Below, piece after piece: positions 7,776 to 17,689 of a stretch of DNA of 64,000 nucleotides (positions are counted from its first letter, which is position 1; every line of letters begins with the position of its first letter). Position numbers and translations under genes: made by a program. Origin of the DNA: JAMZMI01 sp964353015 (lineage in GTDB: Bacteria > Bacteroidota > Bacteroidia > Cytophagales > Cyclobacteriaceae); contig CAYGUA010000027.1 of NCBI GenBank assembly GCA_964353015.1, positions 15,210 through 79,209 on the forward strand, given 5' to 3'. The notes under the pieces are model-generated. The model was not told the origin of the DNA. It did no database searches and saw only the letters and a program-made list of their open reading frames with translations.

Positions 7776-9615
7776 TCGCTACGGGACTAACATCTTCAGT
7801 TTTGGCTATTTCATTTTCAAAATCCAAGTTAGACTCTGGAGTATGGCTGTACGGCACAGTTTGAGGAATAAAATCCTGCTCAGCACCTGGCTTGCTGTAG
7901 TCGTAAGGCCATCTGTAAACTTTTGGTATATCTCCAACCCAGTTACCATGTTCAGGAATTCTTGGTGTAGTCCACTCAAGTGTATTGGAATTCCATGGAT
8001 TTTGAGGGGCTTTTCTTCCTTTATAAATACTATTGAAAAAGTTATAAAGGAAAATAAACTGTGCAGCAAAGGTTAGAATTGCAGCCACACTAACAAATGA
8101 ATTAAGATCAGTGAACGAATTAAAAGCATCGAAATTAGTCCATGAGTAATACCTTCTTGGAAAGCCTGCAATTCCAATGTAATGCAGAGGAAAGAAAACA
8201 AGATAGACTCCTACAAATGTCAACCAGAAGTGAATGTATCCTAATTTTTCATCCATCATTCTACCAAACATCTTTGGAAACCAGTGATATACTCCAGCCA
8301 ACAACCCAAAGAATGATGCACTACCCATTACAAGGTGAAAATGTGCCACAACAAAATAAGTATCATGGAGATTAATATCCAGTGCTGAGTTCCCAAGGAA
8401 AATACCTGTAAGTCCGCCTGATATAAAGAACGATACCAGACCTATTGAAAACATCATGGCTGGTGTAAATATCAAATTACCCTTCCATAACGTAGTGATA
8501 TAGTTAAATGCTTTTACTGCGGATGGTACGGCTATGATCAATGTAAGGAACATGAATATTGATCCTAAGAAAGGATTCATACCTGTTACAAACATGTGAT
8601 GAGCCCAAACTATAAATGAAAGGAAAGCAATGGCTAGCATAGAACCAATCATGGCCCTATAACCAAAGATTGGCTTTCTGGCATTAGTAGATATAATCTC
8701 GGATGTAATACCCAATGCAGGCAACAAAACTATATAAACCTCAGGATGACCTAGGAACCAAAACAAATGTTGATACAATATTGGACTTCCTCCTTGATTT
8801 GGTAATGCTTCACCAGCAATATAAATCTCTGATAAGTAAAAGCTTGTTCCGAAAGATCTATCAAAAACAAGTAATAAAGCCGCAGCAACAAGCACAGGGA
8901 AAGATAATAATCCAATAACGGCTGTTATGAAAAATGCCCAAATAGTAAGTGGCATTCGCGAGAAGGACATTCCTTCTGTCCTCAGGTTAATAACTGTAGT
9001 AATATAATTGATACCTCCCAACAAAGTAGAAGCTATGAAAAACACCATAGCGACTAACCACATAGTCATACCGGCACCAGATCCAGAAATAGCCTGAGGC
9101 AAAGCACTCAACGGAGGATAAACGGTCCAACCACCACTCGCGGGTCCTGTTTCTAAAAACAATGAAACAAACATGACCACACTTGACAAGAAAAAGAACC
9201 AATATGAAAGCATGTTCATAAAACCTGAAGCCATATCGCGGGCTCCAATTTGAAGTGGAATCAAGAAATTACTGAAAGTTCCACTTAAACCAGCAGTCAA
9301 TACAAAGAATACCATGATGGTACCATGCATTGTCACCAATGACAAGTAAAATTCAGAATCTAATTTACCTCCTTCAGTAATCCACTTACCCAAAATTGGC
9401 TTTAACCATTCTAGATCCATATCAGGAAACCCAAGCTGTAATCTAAAAATCACAGATAGTGCACCTCCTATAATTGCCCAAAAGATTCCTGTGATCAAAA
9501 ACTGCTTACCAATAGTCTTGTGATCCGTACTGAAAATGTATTTCTCAATGAAGCCTAATTCATGATGATCATCATGATGTACTTCTTCTTCTACGTGGAT
9601 GTCTGCTACTGACAT
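7759..9615 (-). CDS. ctaD: Cytochrome c oxidase subunit I
   Basis: This 618-residue protein is the catalytic subunit of the heme-copper oxidase, with low-spin heme, the high-spin heme/CuB centre and proton channels. Visible signatures are HGTIMVFFV at about residue 100 (low-spin heme ligand), GHPEVYIVLLPALG at about 290 (CuB histidine and cross-linked tyrosine), the HHMF pair (CuB ligands) and HDTYFVVAHFHLVMG (heme ligands). The E of GHPE and the A-type signatures fit the A-family of oxidases. A histidine-rich N-terminus precedes the first membrane segment. It lies 12 bp after ctaC. Confidence 0.97.
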   Translation of the reverse strand: MSVADIHVEEEVHHDDHHELGFIEKYIFSTDHKTIGKQFLITGIFWAIIGGALSVIFRLQLGFPDMDLEWLKPILGKWITEGGKLDSEFYLSLVTMHGTIMVFFVLTAGLSGTFSNFLIPLQIGARDMASGFMNMLSYWFFFLSSVVMFVSLFLETGPASGGWTVYPPLSALPQAISGSGAGMTMWLVAMVFFIASTLLGGINYITTVINLRTEGMSFSRMPLTIWAFFITAVIGLLSFPVLVAAALLLVFDRSFGTSFYLSEIYIAGEALPNQGGSPILYQHLFWFLGHPEVYIVLLPALGITSEIISTNARKPIFGYRAMIGSMLAIAFLSFIVWAHHMFVTGMNPFLGSIFMFLTLIIAVPSAVKAFNYITTLWKGNLIFTPAMMFSIGLVSFFISGGLTGIFLGNSALDINLHDTYFVVAHFHLVMGSASFFGLLAGVYHWFPKMFGRMMDEKLGYIHFWLTFVGVYLVFFPLHYIGIAGFPRRYYSWTNFDAFNSFTDLNSFVSVAAILTFAAQFIFLYNFFNSIYKGRKAPQNPWNSNTLEWTTPRIPEHGNWVGDIPKVYRWPYDYSKPGAEQDFIPQTVPYSHTPESNLDFENEIAKTEDVSPVANAAKK

Positions 9616-9627
9616 ATTTTAATGCTT

Positions 9628-10713
9628 TTAATTTGAACTACTTAATAAAGAGTTTTTAACTTCAATAGACTCAGGTGACAACTCAATTCCTGCACTAATC
9701 TTGGCAACCTCCCTCAACTCTTCGGGCACAAACGACAGATAATCTTCATTCTGTTTCAACCAAGGAGTTTGCTCTGCATACCATTTCTCGTATTCTTCAG
9801 GCTCGTCCACAACTACAACATATCGCATTGCAAAATGTCCTTTGCCACAAATTTTATTACATACTAACTCAAAGTTGAAATCAGGATTTCCAGTTTCAGT
9901 TCTCATATCCGCAGTACTCTTTGTTGGTACAAACCAGAAATGTGTTGGCAACCCAGGTACAGCATTCATTTGAAGTCTAAAATGAGGCATATAAACACTG
10001 TGAATAACATCTCTTGCTCTAATTTTCAATAAAACAGGTTTCCCTTTTGGCACGTGAAGCTCTAAAGGAATGAAATCATCAAATGACGCCTTATCAGAAA
10101 AGTCAATACCCATGTGATTGGTGACATCTATTTTCTTGAAATCATAATCACCTAATTTGCTATCGGCTCCAGGATATCTTACAGCCCAAGCATATTGGTA
10201 ACCCATAACTTCTACAACTTCAGAATCAGCAGGTGGTTCAGATGTAATATCACTCCAAGCAAACCAGCCAGACAAAATCAAAATTGCCAAAACCAATGCC
10301 GGCACAGCGGTCCATATTTTTTCAAGATTATTATTATGTGGATAGTAATGAGCTACGTTGGTTGTTTTATGCTGGTATTTCCAGGCAAAACCAAATAAAA
10401 ATATCTGAGTCAAAATAAACACAAACCCAGTTATGGCCATTGTGATCCAAAAAAGCCGATCAGTCACTTCACCATGTTCAGAAGCGATGGGCTGAACGTA
10501 ACCTTCATCTAATCCACCAAACGAGTAATAGAAAAACCCGATAAGCCCGAAAATAAGAAAAGCGAGCATAAGTCCAGCATTCAGCTTATTGTTTGGTGCA
10601 CCCGGCTTCTTAGCATCCCCTTTGGCAATTCCAACAAGAGTCGTCACTCTGGTTACATAAACCAAAATGGCAAGAATTAATATTACAGCAACAATTATGA
10701 TAAAATTCAACAT
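9628..10713 (-). CDS. ctaC: Cytochrome c oxidase subunit II
   Basis: This 361-residue subunit carries the CuA electron entry site. The cupredoxin domain follows WYAW-type aromatic residues (GYQYAWAVRYPG) and contains the CuA motif CNKICGKGHFAM near residue 283, plus the upstream ligand histidine in ARDVIHSVYMPHFRLQMNAVPG. Four hydrophobic segments precede it (about 1-25, 47-68, 89-114 and 134-150), two more than the classical subunit II, a form seen in Bacteroidota. No fused cytochrome c domain is present, so electrons must come from a separate or complex III-bound cytochrome such as ActA or ActE. Confidence 0.95.
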   Translation of the reverse strand: MLNFIIIVAVILILAILVYVTRVTTLVGIAKGDAKKPGAPNNKLNAGLMLAFLIFGLIGFFYYSFGGLDEGYVQPIASEHGEVTDRLFWITMAITGFVFILTQIFLFGFAWKYQHKTTNVAHYYPHNNNLEKIWTAVPALVLAILILSGWFAWSDITSEPPADSEVVEVMGYQYAWAVRYPGADSKLGDYDFKKIDVTNHMGIDFSDKASFDDFIPLELHVPKGKPVLLKIRARDVIHSVYMPHFRLQMNAVPGLPTHFWFVPTKSTADMRTETGNPDFNFELVCNKICGKGHFAMRYVVVVDEPEEYEKWYAEQTPWLKQNEDYLSFVPEELREVAKISAGIELSPESIEVKNSLLSSSN

Positions 10714-10733
10714 ATCAATTCAATTACGCTATT

Positions 10734-11999
10734 TTAAATATGGTGATGTAAACTTTCTTTTAACATTGGATGATTTTTAGCCACCAATGGTACTTTGCTC
10801 AGTTGATTCAAGACAACAAAAATGAAGCAACCAGCATAGATGAACATGATTCCCAGTTCCATAAATCCAAAACCACCATTCTCGCCTAATGTTCCAGGAG
10901 TGATCATCATATAAAAATCTAACCAGTGGCCAATCAATATAATTGGTGCCACAACTTTTATGAATCTACTATGACGTTTTGCATCTCTTGGCATTAAAAT
11001 GAGGAATGGCAAGAAGAAGTTTACAATCAAATTAAAGAAAAACAGAGGTGCATAATGTGCGTTTTTCCATCTTTCAACGAAGTAAATAGTTTCTTCTGGA
11101 ATGTTGGCATAGTAAATTAACAAGAATTGAGAGAACCAGATATAGGTCCAGAAAACACTGAAAGCAAATATGAATTTCCCAAGATCATGAATGTGGTTAG
11201 AATTCACAATTGACAAATACCCTTTGTCTTTTAACAAAACAACTATAAAAGCTGTTAATGCCAATCCTGAAACCCACCAGCTCGCAAACATATACCAACC
11301 GAACATGGTACTAAACCAATGAGTATCTATCGACATCACCCAATCCCATGCAGATATTGAAGAAGATACCGCAAAGAACAAGATGAAAATTGCTGAAAGC
11401 TTCCTTAGTTGGTACCATTTTTCCGTTCCCCCGTCAATATCCTCACTTAAAGCAACAGATTTTAATTTCAAGAAAAGAATATACCAGACTGCAAAGAATA
11501 CTACCATTCTAGCCAAGAAGAAAAATGGTATTCCTCCGGCATGAAGTGGCCAAAAGAAAAATGGAGCTTTGCCTTGAATAATTTTATCCCCACCCTCTTC
11601 ATACAACTCGTGATGTGTCCAGTGAAAAAGATCATGTTTTGCAACCAAGAATACTACAAGCATCAATATTCCAGCATATGGCAACCAAGCACCATAAGTC
11701 AAAGGAATTCTTTTAATGCCTGCAGACCACCCAGCCTGAGCCACATATTGTATCGCAAAAAAGAATACTCCAATTAATGCTAAACCCGTGAAATAGACAT
11801 TATTAATCCAAAGATTAGCAAATAGTCTTTTTGTCCAATGAAAAGCGTGGTGTCCTTCCTCTGAAACTGCCAAATCATGATGCCCACCACCCATTGAAAC
11901 ACTTATGATCCCAATGATCGCAAGGACGATCCCGACTGCTATAAATATGAACAGGTTCTTTTTGGCACTACCTGTAAATTCAAATTTTTCGTCGACCAT
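10734..11999 (-). CDS. actF: Alternative complex III subunit ActF (quinone-binding membrane subunit)
   Basis: This 421-residue membrane protein has about ten membrane segments and resembles ActC/NrfD-related subunits. In alternative complex III it lies in the membrane and is proposed to help quinol binding or proton transfer. Characteristic stretches include the SISAWDWVMSIDTHWFSTMFG segment region near 215 and the FVERWKNAHYAPLFF region near 310. It is the last act gene and is only 20 bp before ctaC, so complex III and the oxidase are made from one transcript, in keeping with the complex III-oxidase supercomplex known in Flavobacterium. Confidence 0.92.
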   Translation of the reverse strand: MVDEKFEFTGSAKKNLFIFIAVGIVLAIIGIISVSMGGGHHDLAVSEEGHHAFHWTKRLFANLWINNVYFTGLALIGVFFFAIQYVAQAGWSAGIKRIPLTYGAWLPYAGILMLVVFLVAKHDLFHWTHHELYEEGGDKIIQGKAPFFFWPLHAGGIPFFFLARMVVFFAVWYILFLKLKSVALSEDIDGGTEKWYQLRKLSAIFILFFAVSSSISAWDWVMSIDTHWFSTMFGWYMFASWWVSGLALTAFIVVLLKDKGYLSIVNSNHIHDLGKFIFAFSVFWTYIWFSQFLLIYYANIPEETIYFVERWKNAHYAPLFFFNLIVNFFLPFLILMPRDAKRHSRFIKVVAPIILIGHWLDFYMMITPGTLGENGGFGFMELGIMFIYAGCFIFVVLNQLSKVPLVAKNHPMLKESLHHHI

Positions 12000-12021
12000 A
12001 TCTTTAACTGATAATTCCGTT

Positions 12022-12639
12022 TTAATTTTTTTGAAGTGTCTGTACGTAACTCACAATTTTCCATCTTTCCTCAACACTAAGCTGAGAGGCATGAGATCCC
12101 ATTCTACCTTTTCCATGAGTAATAACATGGAATATGTGACCTTCAGGTTTGTCTTTAATTGCAGCAGAATTATAAGTAGGCACACCTTTAAGCACTTTTC
12201 CAACAAGTCCATCTCCCATTCCCTTTTCACCATGACAATGTTGGCAGAATCTAGCGTACAGCACTTTACCATCTTTGACAACATCAGGAGTAAATTCAAA
12301 AGGACTTGTGAGCGTGGCAGCAGCTTCATCATAAGCATCTGGTGCAATATGATTAGGCATAGATCCTCTTTTTATTGTACCCGTCACAGGCTCCAACATA
12401 GTCATTCCAAAAGGATTGTATTCATTGGAATTATAAAACTCACCATGCTCATCTTCTGGATTAGAATCAAGCCAAGAGCCTGCATCCTTATTTTGAATTT
12501 GAGAAAGTGGTTCGTATGGTGTTGAATGATACATCTGTGGTGCATATTCCAATCCCGTGTTATCAGGACCAGCCGCACATGACATCAAAATCATCGAAAC
12601 TGATGCAATTAAAGCTATTTGGTATATTTTGCTTAACAT
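12022..12639 (-). CDS. actE: Alternative complex III monoheme cytochrome c subunit ActE
   Basis: This 205-residue lipoprotein has a signal peptide ending in LMSC (C21) and one class I cytochrome c domain at the C-terminus. The heme site is CQHCH at 132-136 and the likely Met ligand is M180 in KGRMGSH. It matches the ActE subunit, thought to pass electrons out of complex III to the oxidase. It lies between actD and actF with short gaps (8 and 22 bp). The long linker of about 100 residues between lipid anchor and heme domain would let the cytochrome move between partners; that is an inference. Confidence 0.93.
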   Translation of the reverse strand: MLSKIYQIALIASVSMILMSCAAGPDNTGLEYAPQMYHSTPYEPLSQIQNKDAGSWLDSNPEDEHGEFYNSNEYNPFGMTMLEPVTGTIKRGSMPNHIAPDAYDEAAATLTSPFEFTPDVVKDGKVLYARFCQHCHGEKGMGDGLVGKVLKGVPTYNSAAIKDKPEGHIFHVITHGKGRMGSHASQLSVEERWKIVSYVQTLQKN

Positions 12640-12647
12640 GAGATCGC

Positions 12648-13172
12648 TTATAGTGTTTTCTTGTTAACCTCTGAAGCGCCACTGTCTTTCAACAATTTGC
12701 CAATAGCATCTTCAGTTAATTTATTACTTCCTAAATCAACGGCAACAATATGTTTGTCATCTGTGATTCTTATATCTAACAATTTAGCCTTTCCCCAAGG
12801 CTTTAGATTACTTATGATTAGAAATGTGCCTACCATTCCAAATGAGGCTAAAAGCACGGTAAGTTCAAAAGTAACCGGAATGAATGATGGAAATGGTGCA
12901 TAGTCTTTACCTCCGATAATCATAGGCCAATCGACGGTCATCATTCCTAATTGCATCGTTAAGGCCAATGATGTACCTAACAATCCAAACATAAATGCTA
13001 CAATTGAAAGACGGGATCTTTTGTAACCTAGTGCATCTTCAATTCCATGAACAGGAAAGGGTGAGTAAACCTCATGGATTTTCACTCCACCTGTTCTTAC
13101 AGTTTTTATGGCATCAAGGAGAACATCCTCATCCTCATATACTCCAACTATAAAATTCTTTGTTTCAGACAT
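12648..13172 (-). CDS. actD: Alternative complex III subunit ActD (DUF3341)
   Basis: This 174-residue DUF3341 protein has a cytoplasmic N-terminal domain with FIVGVYEDEDVLLDAI and VHGIEDALGYKRSRL, two membrane segments (about 57-80 and 100-122), and a C-terminal soluble part. It matches ActD, an accessory subunit of alternative complex III with no cofactor. It starts 2 bp after the actC stop. Length and placement are normal for Bacteroidota. Confidence 0.92.
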   Translation of the reverse strand: MSETKNFIVGVYEDEDVLLDAIKTVRTGGVKIHEVYSPFPVHGIEDALGYKRSRLSIVAFMFGLLGTSLALTMQLGMMTVDWPMIIGGKDYAPFPSFIPVTFELTVLLASFGMVGTFLIISNLKPWGKAKLLDIRITDDKHIVAVDLGSNKLTEDAIGKLLKDSGASEVNKKTL

Positions 13173-13174
13173 GA

Positions 13175-14536
13175 TTACTTTCTTTCTCCAGTTGCTTTAA
13201 TGATACTCTTTACCTCAGCCATGTTGATTACCGGGAAGAATTTCGCGAATGCGAAGAAGCAGGTAAAAAACAATCCGAATGTGAACACATATACTCCAAC
13301 ATCATATCTTGTTGGATAAAACATAGCCCAGCTTGAAGGAAGATAATCCCTGTGAAGCGAGGTTACAATAATTACAAATCTTTCAAACCACATACCGATA
13401 TTTACTACAATTGAAAGTACAAATGTTGCAGCAAGGTTTGTTCTGATTTTCTTAAACCAAAAAAGTTGAGGGGAAATCACATTACAAGTCATCATAGAAG
13501 CATATGCCCACCAATATGGACCAGTTGCTCTATTAATAAATGCATATTGCTCGGCATCTACACCTGAATACCATGCTATAAAGAACTCTGTGATGTATGC
13601 GATACCGACGATCGAACCTGTGATAATAATCACGATGTTCATCAATTCGATGTGTTGAATAGTAATGTAATCTTCTAGTTTATAAACCTTTCTCGTAATC
13701 AACAATAAGGTAAGTACCATCGCAAAACCAGAGAAAATTGCTCCTGCAACGAAGTAAGGAGGGAAAATTGTTGTATGCCAACCTGGTATTACTGATGTTG
13801 CAAAGTCAAACGATACAATTGTGTGAACAGAAAGTACTAGTGGTGTTGCCAAGCCAGCGAGAACCAAAGCAACTGTCTCATATCTAGACCAGGTCTTTGC
13901 AGCACCGTCCCATCCAAAACTTAGTGCTCCATATACAGCCGCAGAGATTTTGTTTGTTGCTCTGTCTCTGATAGTAGCAAAATCAGGAATCAAACCTATG
14001 TACCAGAAAACTAAGGAAACAGAAAAATAAGTTGAAATAGCGAAAACGTCCCACAACAATGGTGAGTTAAAGTTTACCCATAAGGACCCAAATGTATTTG
14101 GTAATGGTAAGGCCCAATAAAAACCTAACCAAGGTCTACCCATGTGAAGTACAGGGAACATTGCTGCACAAATAACAGCAAAAATGGTCATAGCCTCCGC
14201 AGCTCTGTTGATCGACATTCTCCATCTCTGTCTGAACAGCAATAAAATAGCAGAAATCAAAGTACCTGCGTGACCAATACCAACCCACCAAACGAAGTTG
14301 GTAATATCCCAAGCCCAACCTACGGTCTTGTTCAATCCCCACATGCCTATACCTTCCCACAACAATGTCGCGACAGCAATAAAGCCAACACCAAGAGTTA
14401 CAACAGATATCGCCATAGCTATAAGCCATAACTTGGCTGGCTTTTGCTCTACCCTGCTGCAAATATCCTGAGTAACATCATGTACCGTTTTACCACCGGT
14501 AACTAAAGGTTCCCTAATAACAGATTCTGAAGTCAT
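13175..14536 (-). CDS. actC: Alternative complex III subunit ActC (NrfD-like, quinone-binding)
   Basis: This 453-residue NrfD/PsrC-family protein has about ten membrane segments and is the main quinol-binding subunit of alternative complex III. Recognisable stretches are NFVWWVGIGHAGTLISAILL (loop histidine near the quinol site), MGRPWLGFYWALPLPN and SFDFATSVIPGWHTTIFPPYFVAGA. It lies between actB and actD, with a gap of 26 bp to actB. Its length and order match actC of other Bacteroidota. Confidence 0.94.
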   Translation of the reverse strand: MTSESVIREPLVTGGKTVHDVTQDICSRVEQKPAKLWLIAMAISVVTLGVGFIAVATLLWEGIGMWGLNKTVGWAWDITNFVWWVGIGHAGTLISAILLLFRQRWRMSINRAAEAMTIFAVICAAMFPVLHMGRPWLGFYWALPLPNTFGSLWVNFNSPLLWDVFAISTYFSVSLVFWYIGLIPDFATIRDRATNKISAAVYGALSFGWDGAAKTWSRYETVALVLAGLATPLVLSVHTIVSFDFATSVIPGWHTTIFPPYFVAGAIFSGFAMVLTLLLITRKVYKLEDYITIQHIELMNIVIIITGSIVGIAYITEFFIAWYSGVDAEQYAFINRATGPYWWAYASMMTCNVISPQLFWFKKIRTNLAATFVLSIVVNIGMWFERFVIIVTSLHRDYLPSSWAMFYPTRYDVGVYVFTFGLFFTCFFAFAKFFPVINMAEVKSIIKATGERK

Positions 14537-14562
14537 AATCTATAAGTTACGCGTGAGCAAAA

Positions 14563-17500
14563 TTATGCTTCCGCTTCTTTTTTAGCTTTTTCGTCTTTAT
14601 TTCTAATTTTTGTCAAATACCAAACATTTGGCATGACTCTGATTTCTTCAAGCACATGATATGCTCTTGGCTCTCGTGATTCCACTCCTTTCTCATTCTG
14701 CTGAATCTTCAACATTTGAGAAATTTTACTTTCAGGATTTTTCATATCACCAAACACCAAAGCCTCCGAAGGACAAGCACTTGCACAAGCAGTTGTTACA
14801 TCTGCATCTCCTGGTCTTCTACCTTCTTTTTTCGCTTCAAGTTTACCAGCCTGAATTCTTTGTACACAGAATGTACATTTCTCCATTACACCTCTAGCCC
14901 TTACAGTTACGTCTGGGTTCAATACCATTTTACCCAAATCGTTGTTCATTGCGGTGTTCTTATCGAACTGCTTGTTGTCGTGATATTTAAACCAGTTGAA
15001 TCTTCTTACTTTATAAGGACAGTTATTAGCACAATATCTTGTACCAATACATCTATTGTAAGTCATTTGATTAAGACCTTCACTGCTATGAGTTGTCGCA
15101 GCAACTGGGCAAACAGTCTCACAAGGAGCATTATTACATTGCTGACACATCATTGGCTGGAAAGTAACTTCAGGATTTTCTGAAGCGGTTTCCATTTCTT
15201 TACCTTCTGTAGCATCTGAACTGTAATATCTATCAATTCTGATCCAGTGCATTTCACGTCTGTTCAGAACTTCCTCTTTACCAACAACAGGAATATTGTT
15301 CTCGACCTGACATGCAACAGTACAAGATCCACATCCAGTACATGAATTCAAATCAATCATTAAACCCCAATGATGGTTAGGATAGGCATGTCCTTTCCAC
15401 AATGAAACAGCGTAAGGTTTTTGAAGACCATCAGCCGTAGTGATCATAGGGAAACTTCTACCAGCTTGAGAATCTTTTTGGTATTCTTTTAATGTAGCCT
15501 CCTGTATTACTGTCTCCCTACCCATGTAAGTCTGGTGGGTTTGAGTCTGTGCTATTCTATACTCAGTTGAAGTGGTTTCTACAGTTACACCAGTTGTTGC
15601 AGTATAAGAAACGGAACCATTTTTAATGCTTGAAAAAGGATAGGCATTGACTCCAACACCATCTGCTACTTTTCCAGCCATGGTTCTACCGTAACCTACA
15701 GCTAACCCAAGTGTTCCGTAAGCCTGACCAGGCTGAGCCATTACAGGCACTTCTATTGATTTATTACCAACTGTAAGTTTTACAAGTTGGGTTTTCATAT
15801 CTCCTAATTCAATACCCCATTCCTCCACTTGTTTTGGAGAAACTGTGAGATAATTGTCCCAAGTAGCTTTTGTAATTGGATCTGGCATCTCCTGCAACCA
15901 TGGGTTGTTTGACTGTACACCCTCTCCGACACTGTAATTTTGATAAATTACAAGCTCCAAGCCCGAGTTATCTAGGCTGTAGTTACTACCAATTGAAGAA
16001 GCAGCAGAAGTAACATCAACCGATGGTTCACCTAATGATGTTACCATTGATGAATGATAAACTCCATCATGCACAGATTGATCCCAAAATGCATCGAAAC
16101 TTGCAAAACCTGAAGTTGTTGGATAACCATTGGTTTCCCAATTGCTTCTCAACAAATCATAATATGATATTCCAGATTCCGACCATGACAAGAATGAATC
16201 TTGAGCTTGACGGGTATCAAATATATTTTTAATCGTAGGTTGTGAAATACTAAATGATCCAGTAACTGGTTCAAAGTCATTCCAGGATTCCAGAAAATGA
16301 TTGTCTGGAGCTACATATTTCACTAATGATGAGGTCTCATCAATTTTACCTGATGTAGACAATGAAAATTTAGCTTTTGAAATACCTTCAGCAATTTCAG
16401 CACCTAATGTATGATCATAAACTGGATTACAATTGTAGAAAATTACTGATTGGATCTTACCCGATTTTAATCCATTCACAAAAGATGTGAACTTTTTATC
16501 ATCACCCTTGCGAAGGTTTAAGGTCTTCGTGTTATCTATTGTCGAACCGAAACTTCCCAAAAGATTGTTAATAGCAAGTACAAGTGATTGAACTGCTACA
16601 TCATTTGACCCACTTACTACTAAAGAAGCACCTTTTGATTTCAATAAATCAGCAGCCGCCTTTTCCAAAGTAGCACTATCTTCTATTTTTTTAGTGGAAA
16701 TTGCCGTTGCACCTGTTTTTGACGCGATAAAGTTGTAAAGGTTTGCTACATAAATTCCTTCTTGTGAAGGTTTAATCAACGAGCGATAATCAGCGTTTGC
16801 ACCAGTTAGGGATAAATTAGATTCAAAAGCATATAGCCTTGACATTTCCTTTTTATTCTCCCCTACTTTTCTTGTTTGAGCAAATTGTCTGCTATAAAGT
16901 GTTGAATTTGGCGCTGAACCTAAGAAATCATAACCAAATGATACAATCGTCTTGGCTTTGGTAAAATCATATAGTGGATATACTTTCTTACCAAATGCTG
17001 ATTCATAAGCTGAAGATGTTCCATCAGCTGAAATTTGATCGTATTCAATCAATTCAACTCCTGAATATTTTTGTTTTAGAAGATCAATAGCAGAAAGTGT
17101 GGATGGACTATTAACCGAGTTGCTCACAATTGCTACCTGACCACTATTTTCACTAAGCGCTTTGGAAACAGCCAAATCTAAATCAGCCCAAGTCGTCTTT
17201 TTGCCATCTATAAGAGGATTCTGAACCCTTTCTTTATCATAAAGAGACAATACAGAAGCTTGTGCTTGTGCTGATGTTCCTCCTCCACTTACTTTAGAAA
17301 GCAAGTTTCCTTCAACTTTAATAGGTCGACCTTCGCGTGTTTTAACCACCACAGGTAGACAATCACTACCATTTACAAAAGTTGTAGCATAGTAATTAGC
17401 ATTGGAAGGATCGATATTCTCAGGTTTTGTAACATAAGGAATGGCTTTTCTCACAGGAGTTTCGCAAGCCGCCAATGACACAGCTGCCAAACCAAATCCC

Positions 17501-17652
17501 ATCAGTTTTAAGAAATCCCTTCTTGAAGGCTCCTCTCCCTCTGAACCAGATATTGGAAGGTATTCAGGAAATTCTTTATTCGCTAATTCTTTAAATTCAG
17601 ATGTATTCTTAAGCTGTTCTAAACCTTTCCAGTATTTCTTGGTCTCTTTCAT
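14563..17652 (-). CDS. actB: Alternative complex III iron-sulfur subunit ActB (molybdopterin-oxidoreductase-like)
   Basis: This 1029-residue subunit joins a molybdopterin-oxidoreductase-like domain, which in ActB has lost its cofactor, to an NrfC-like ferredoxin domain. The N-terminus has a twin-arginine sequence SRRDFLKLMG (R44, R45) and a following cysteine at 63, but about 40 residues precede it, as is usual for ActB. Four iron-sulfur motifs lie between about 775 and 960: CTGCGSCTVAC, CQQCNNAPCETVCP, CIGTRYCANNCP and CTFCVQRI with CASACP. These carry electrons from quinol to the ActA hemes. Length and motif order match the family. Confidence 0.95.
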   Translation of the reverse strand: MKETKKYWKGLEQLKNTSEFKELANKEFPEYLPISGSEGEEPSRRDFLKLMGFGLAAVSLAACETPVRKAIPYVTKPENIDPSNANYYATTFVNGSDCLPVVVKTREGRPIKVEGNLLSKVSGGGTSAQAQASVLSLYDKERVQNPLIDGKKTTWADLDLAVSKALSENSGQVAIVSNSVNSPSTLSAIDLLKQKYSGVELIEYDQISADGTSSAYESAFGKKVYPLYDFTKAKTIVSFGYDFLGSAPNSTLYSRQFAQTRKVGENKKEMSRLYAFESNLSLTGANADYRSLIKPSQEGIYVANLYNFIASKTGATAISTKKIEDSATLEKAAADLLKSKGASLVVSGSNDVAVQSLVLAINNLLGSFGSTIDNTKTLNLRKGDDKKFTSFVNGLKSGKIQSVIFYNCNPVYDHTLGAEIAEGISKAKFSLSTSGKIDETSSLVKYVAPDNHFLESWNDFEPVTGSFSISQPTIKNIFDTRQAQDSFLSWSESGISYYDLLRSNWETNGYPTTSGFASFDAFWDQSVHDGVYHSSMVTSLGEPSVDVTSAASSIGSNYSLDNSGLELVIYQNYSVGEGVQSNNPWLQEMPDPITKATWDNYLTVSPKQVEEWGIELGDMKTQLVKLTVGNKSIEVPVMAQPGQAYGTLGLAVGYGRTMAGKVADGVGVNAYPFSSIKNGSVSYTATTGVTVETTSTEYRIAQTQTHQTYMGRETVIQEATLKEYQKDSQAGRSFPMITTADGLQKPYAVSLWKGHAYPNHHWGLMIDLNSCTGCGSCTVACQVENNIPVVGKEEVLNRREMHWIRIDRYYSSDATEGKEMETASENPEVTFQPMMCQQCNNAPCETVCPVAATTHSSEGLNQMTYNRCIGTRYCANNCPYKVRRFNWFKYHDNKQFDKNTAMNNDLGKMVLNPDVTVRARGVMEKCTFCVQRIQAGKLEAKKEGRRPGDADVTTACASACPSEALVFGDMKNPESKISQMLKIQQNEKGVESREPRAYHVLEEIRVMPNVWYLTKIRNKDEKAKKEAEA

Positions 17653-17689
17653 ATTTCCGGAATATATACTTGTCTAAAGTTAGATTTGA

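Noticed and set aside
7806..8069. Second minus-strand frame inside ctaD
   Set aside because: It lies entirely in ctaD in another frame and has no recognisable features.
10040..10060. CACGTG-centred sequence in ctaC resembling half of a parS site
   Set aside because: The flanks match the usual parS 16-mer poorly (about five mismatches) and it lies in a conserved coding stretch.
11905..12525. Long plus-strand frame opposite actF and actE
   Set aside because: It is the complement of well-supported respiratory genes and shows no domain or plausible start context.
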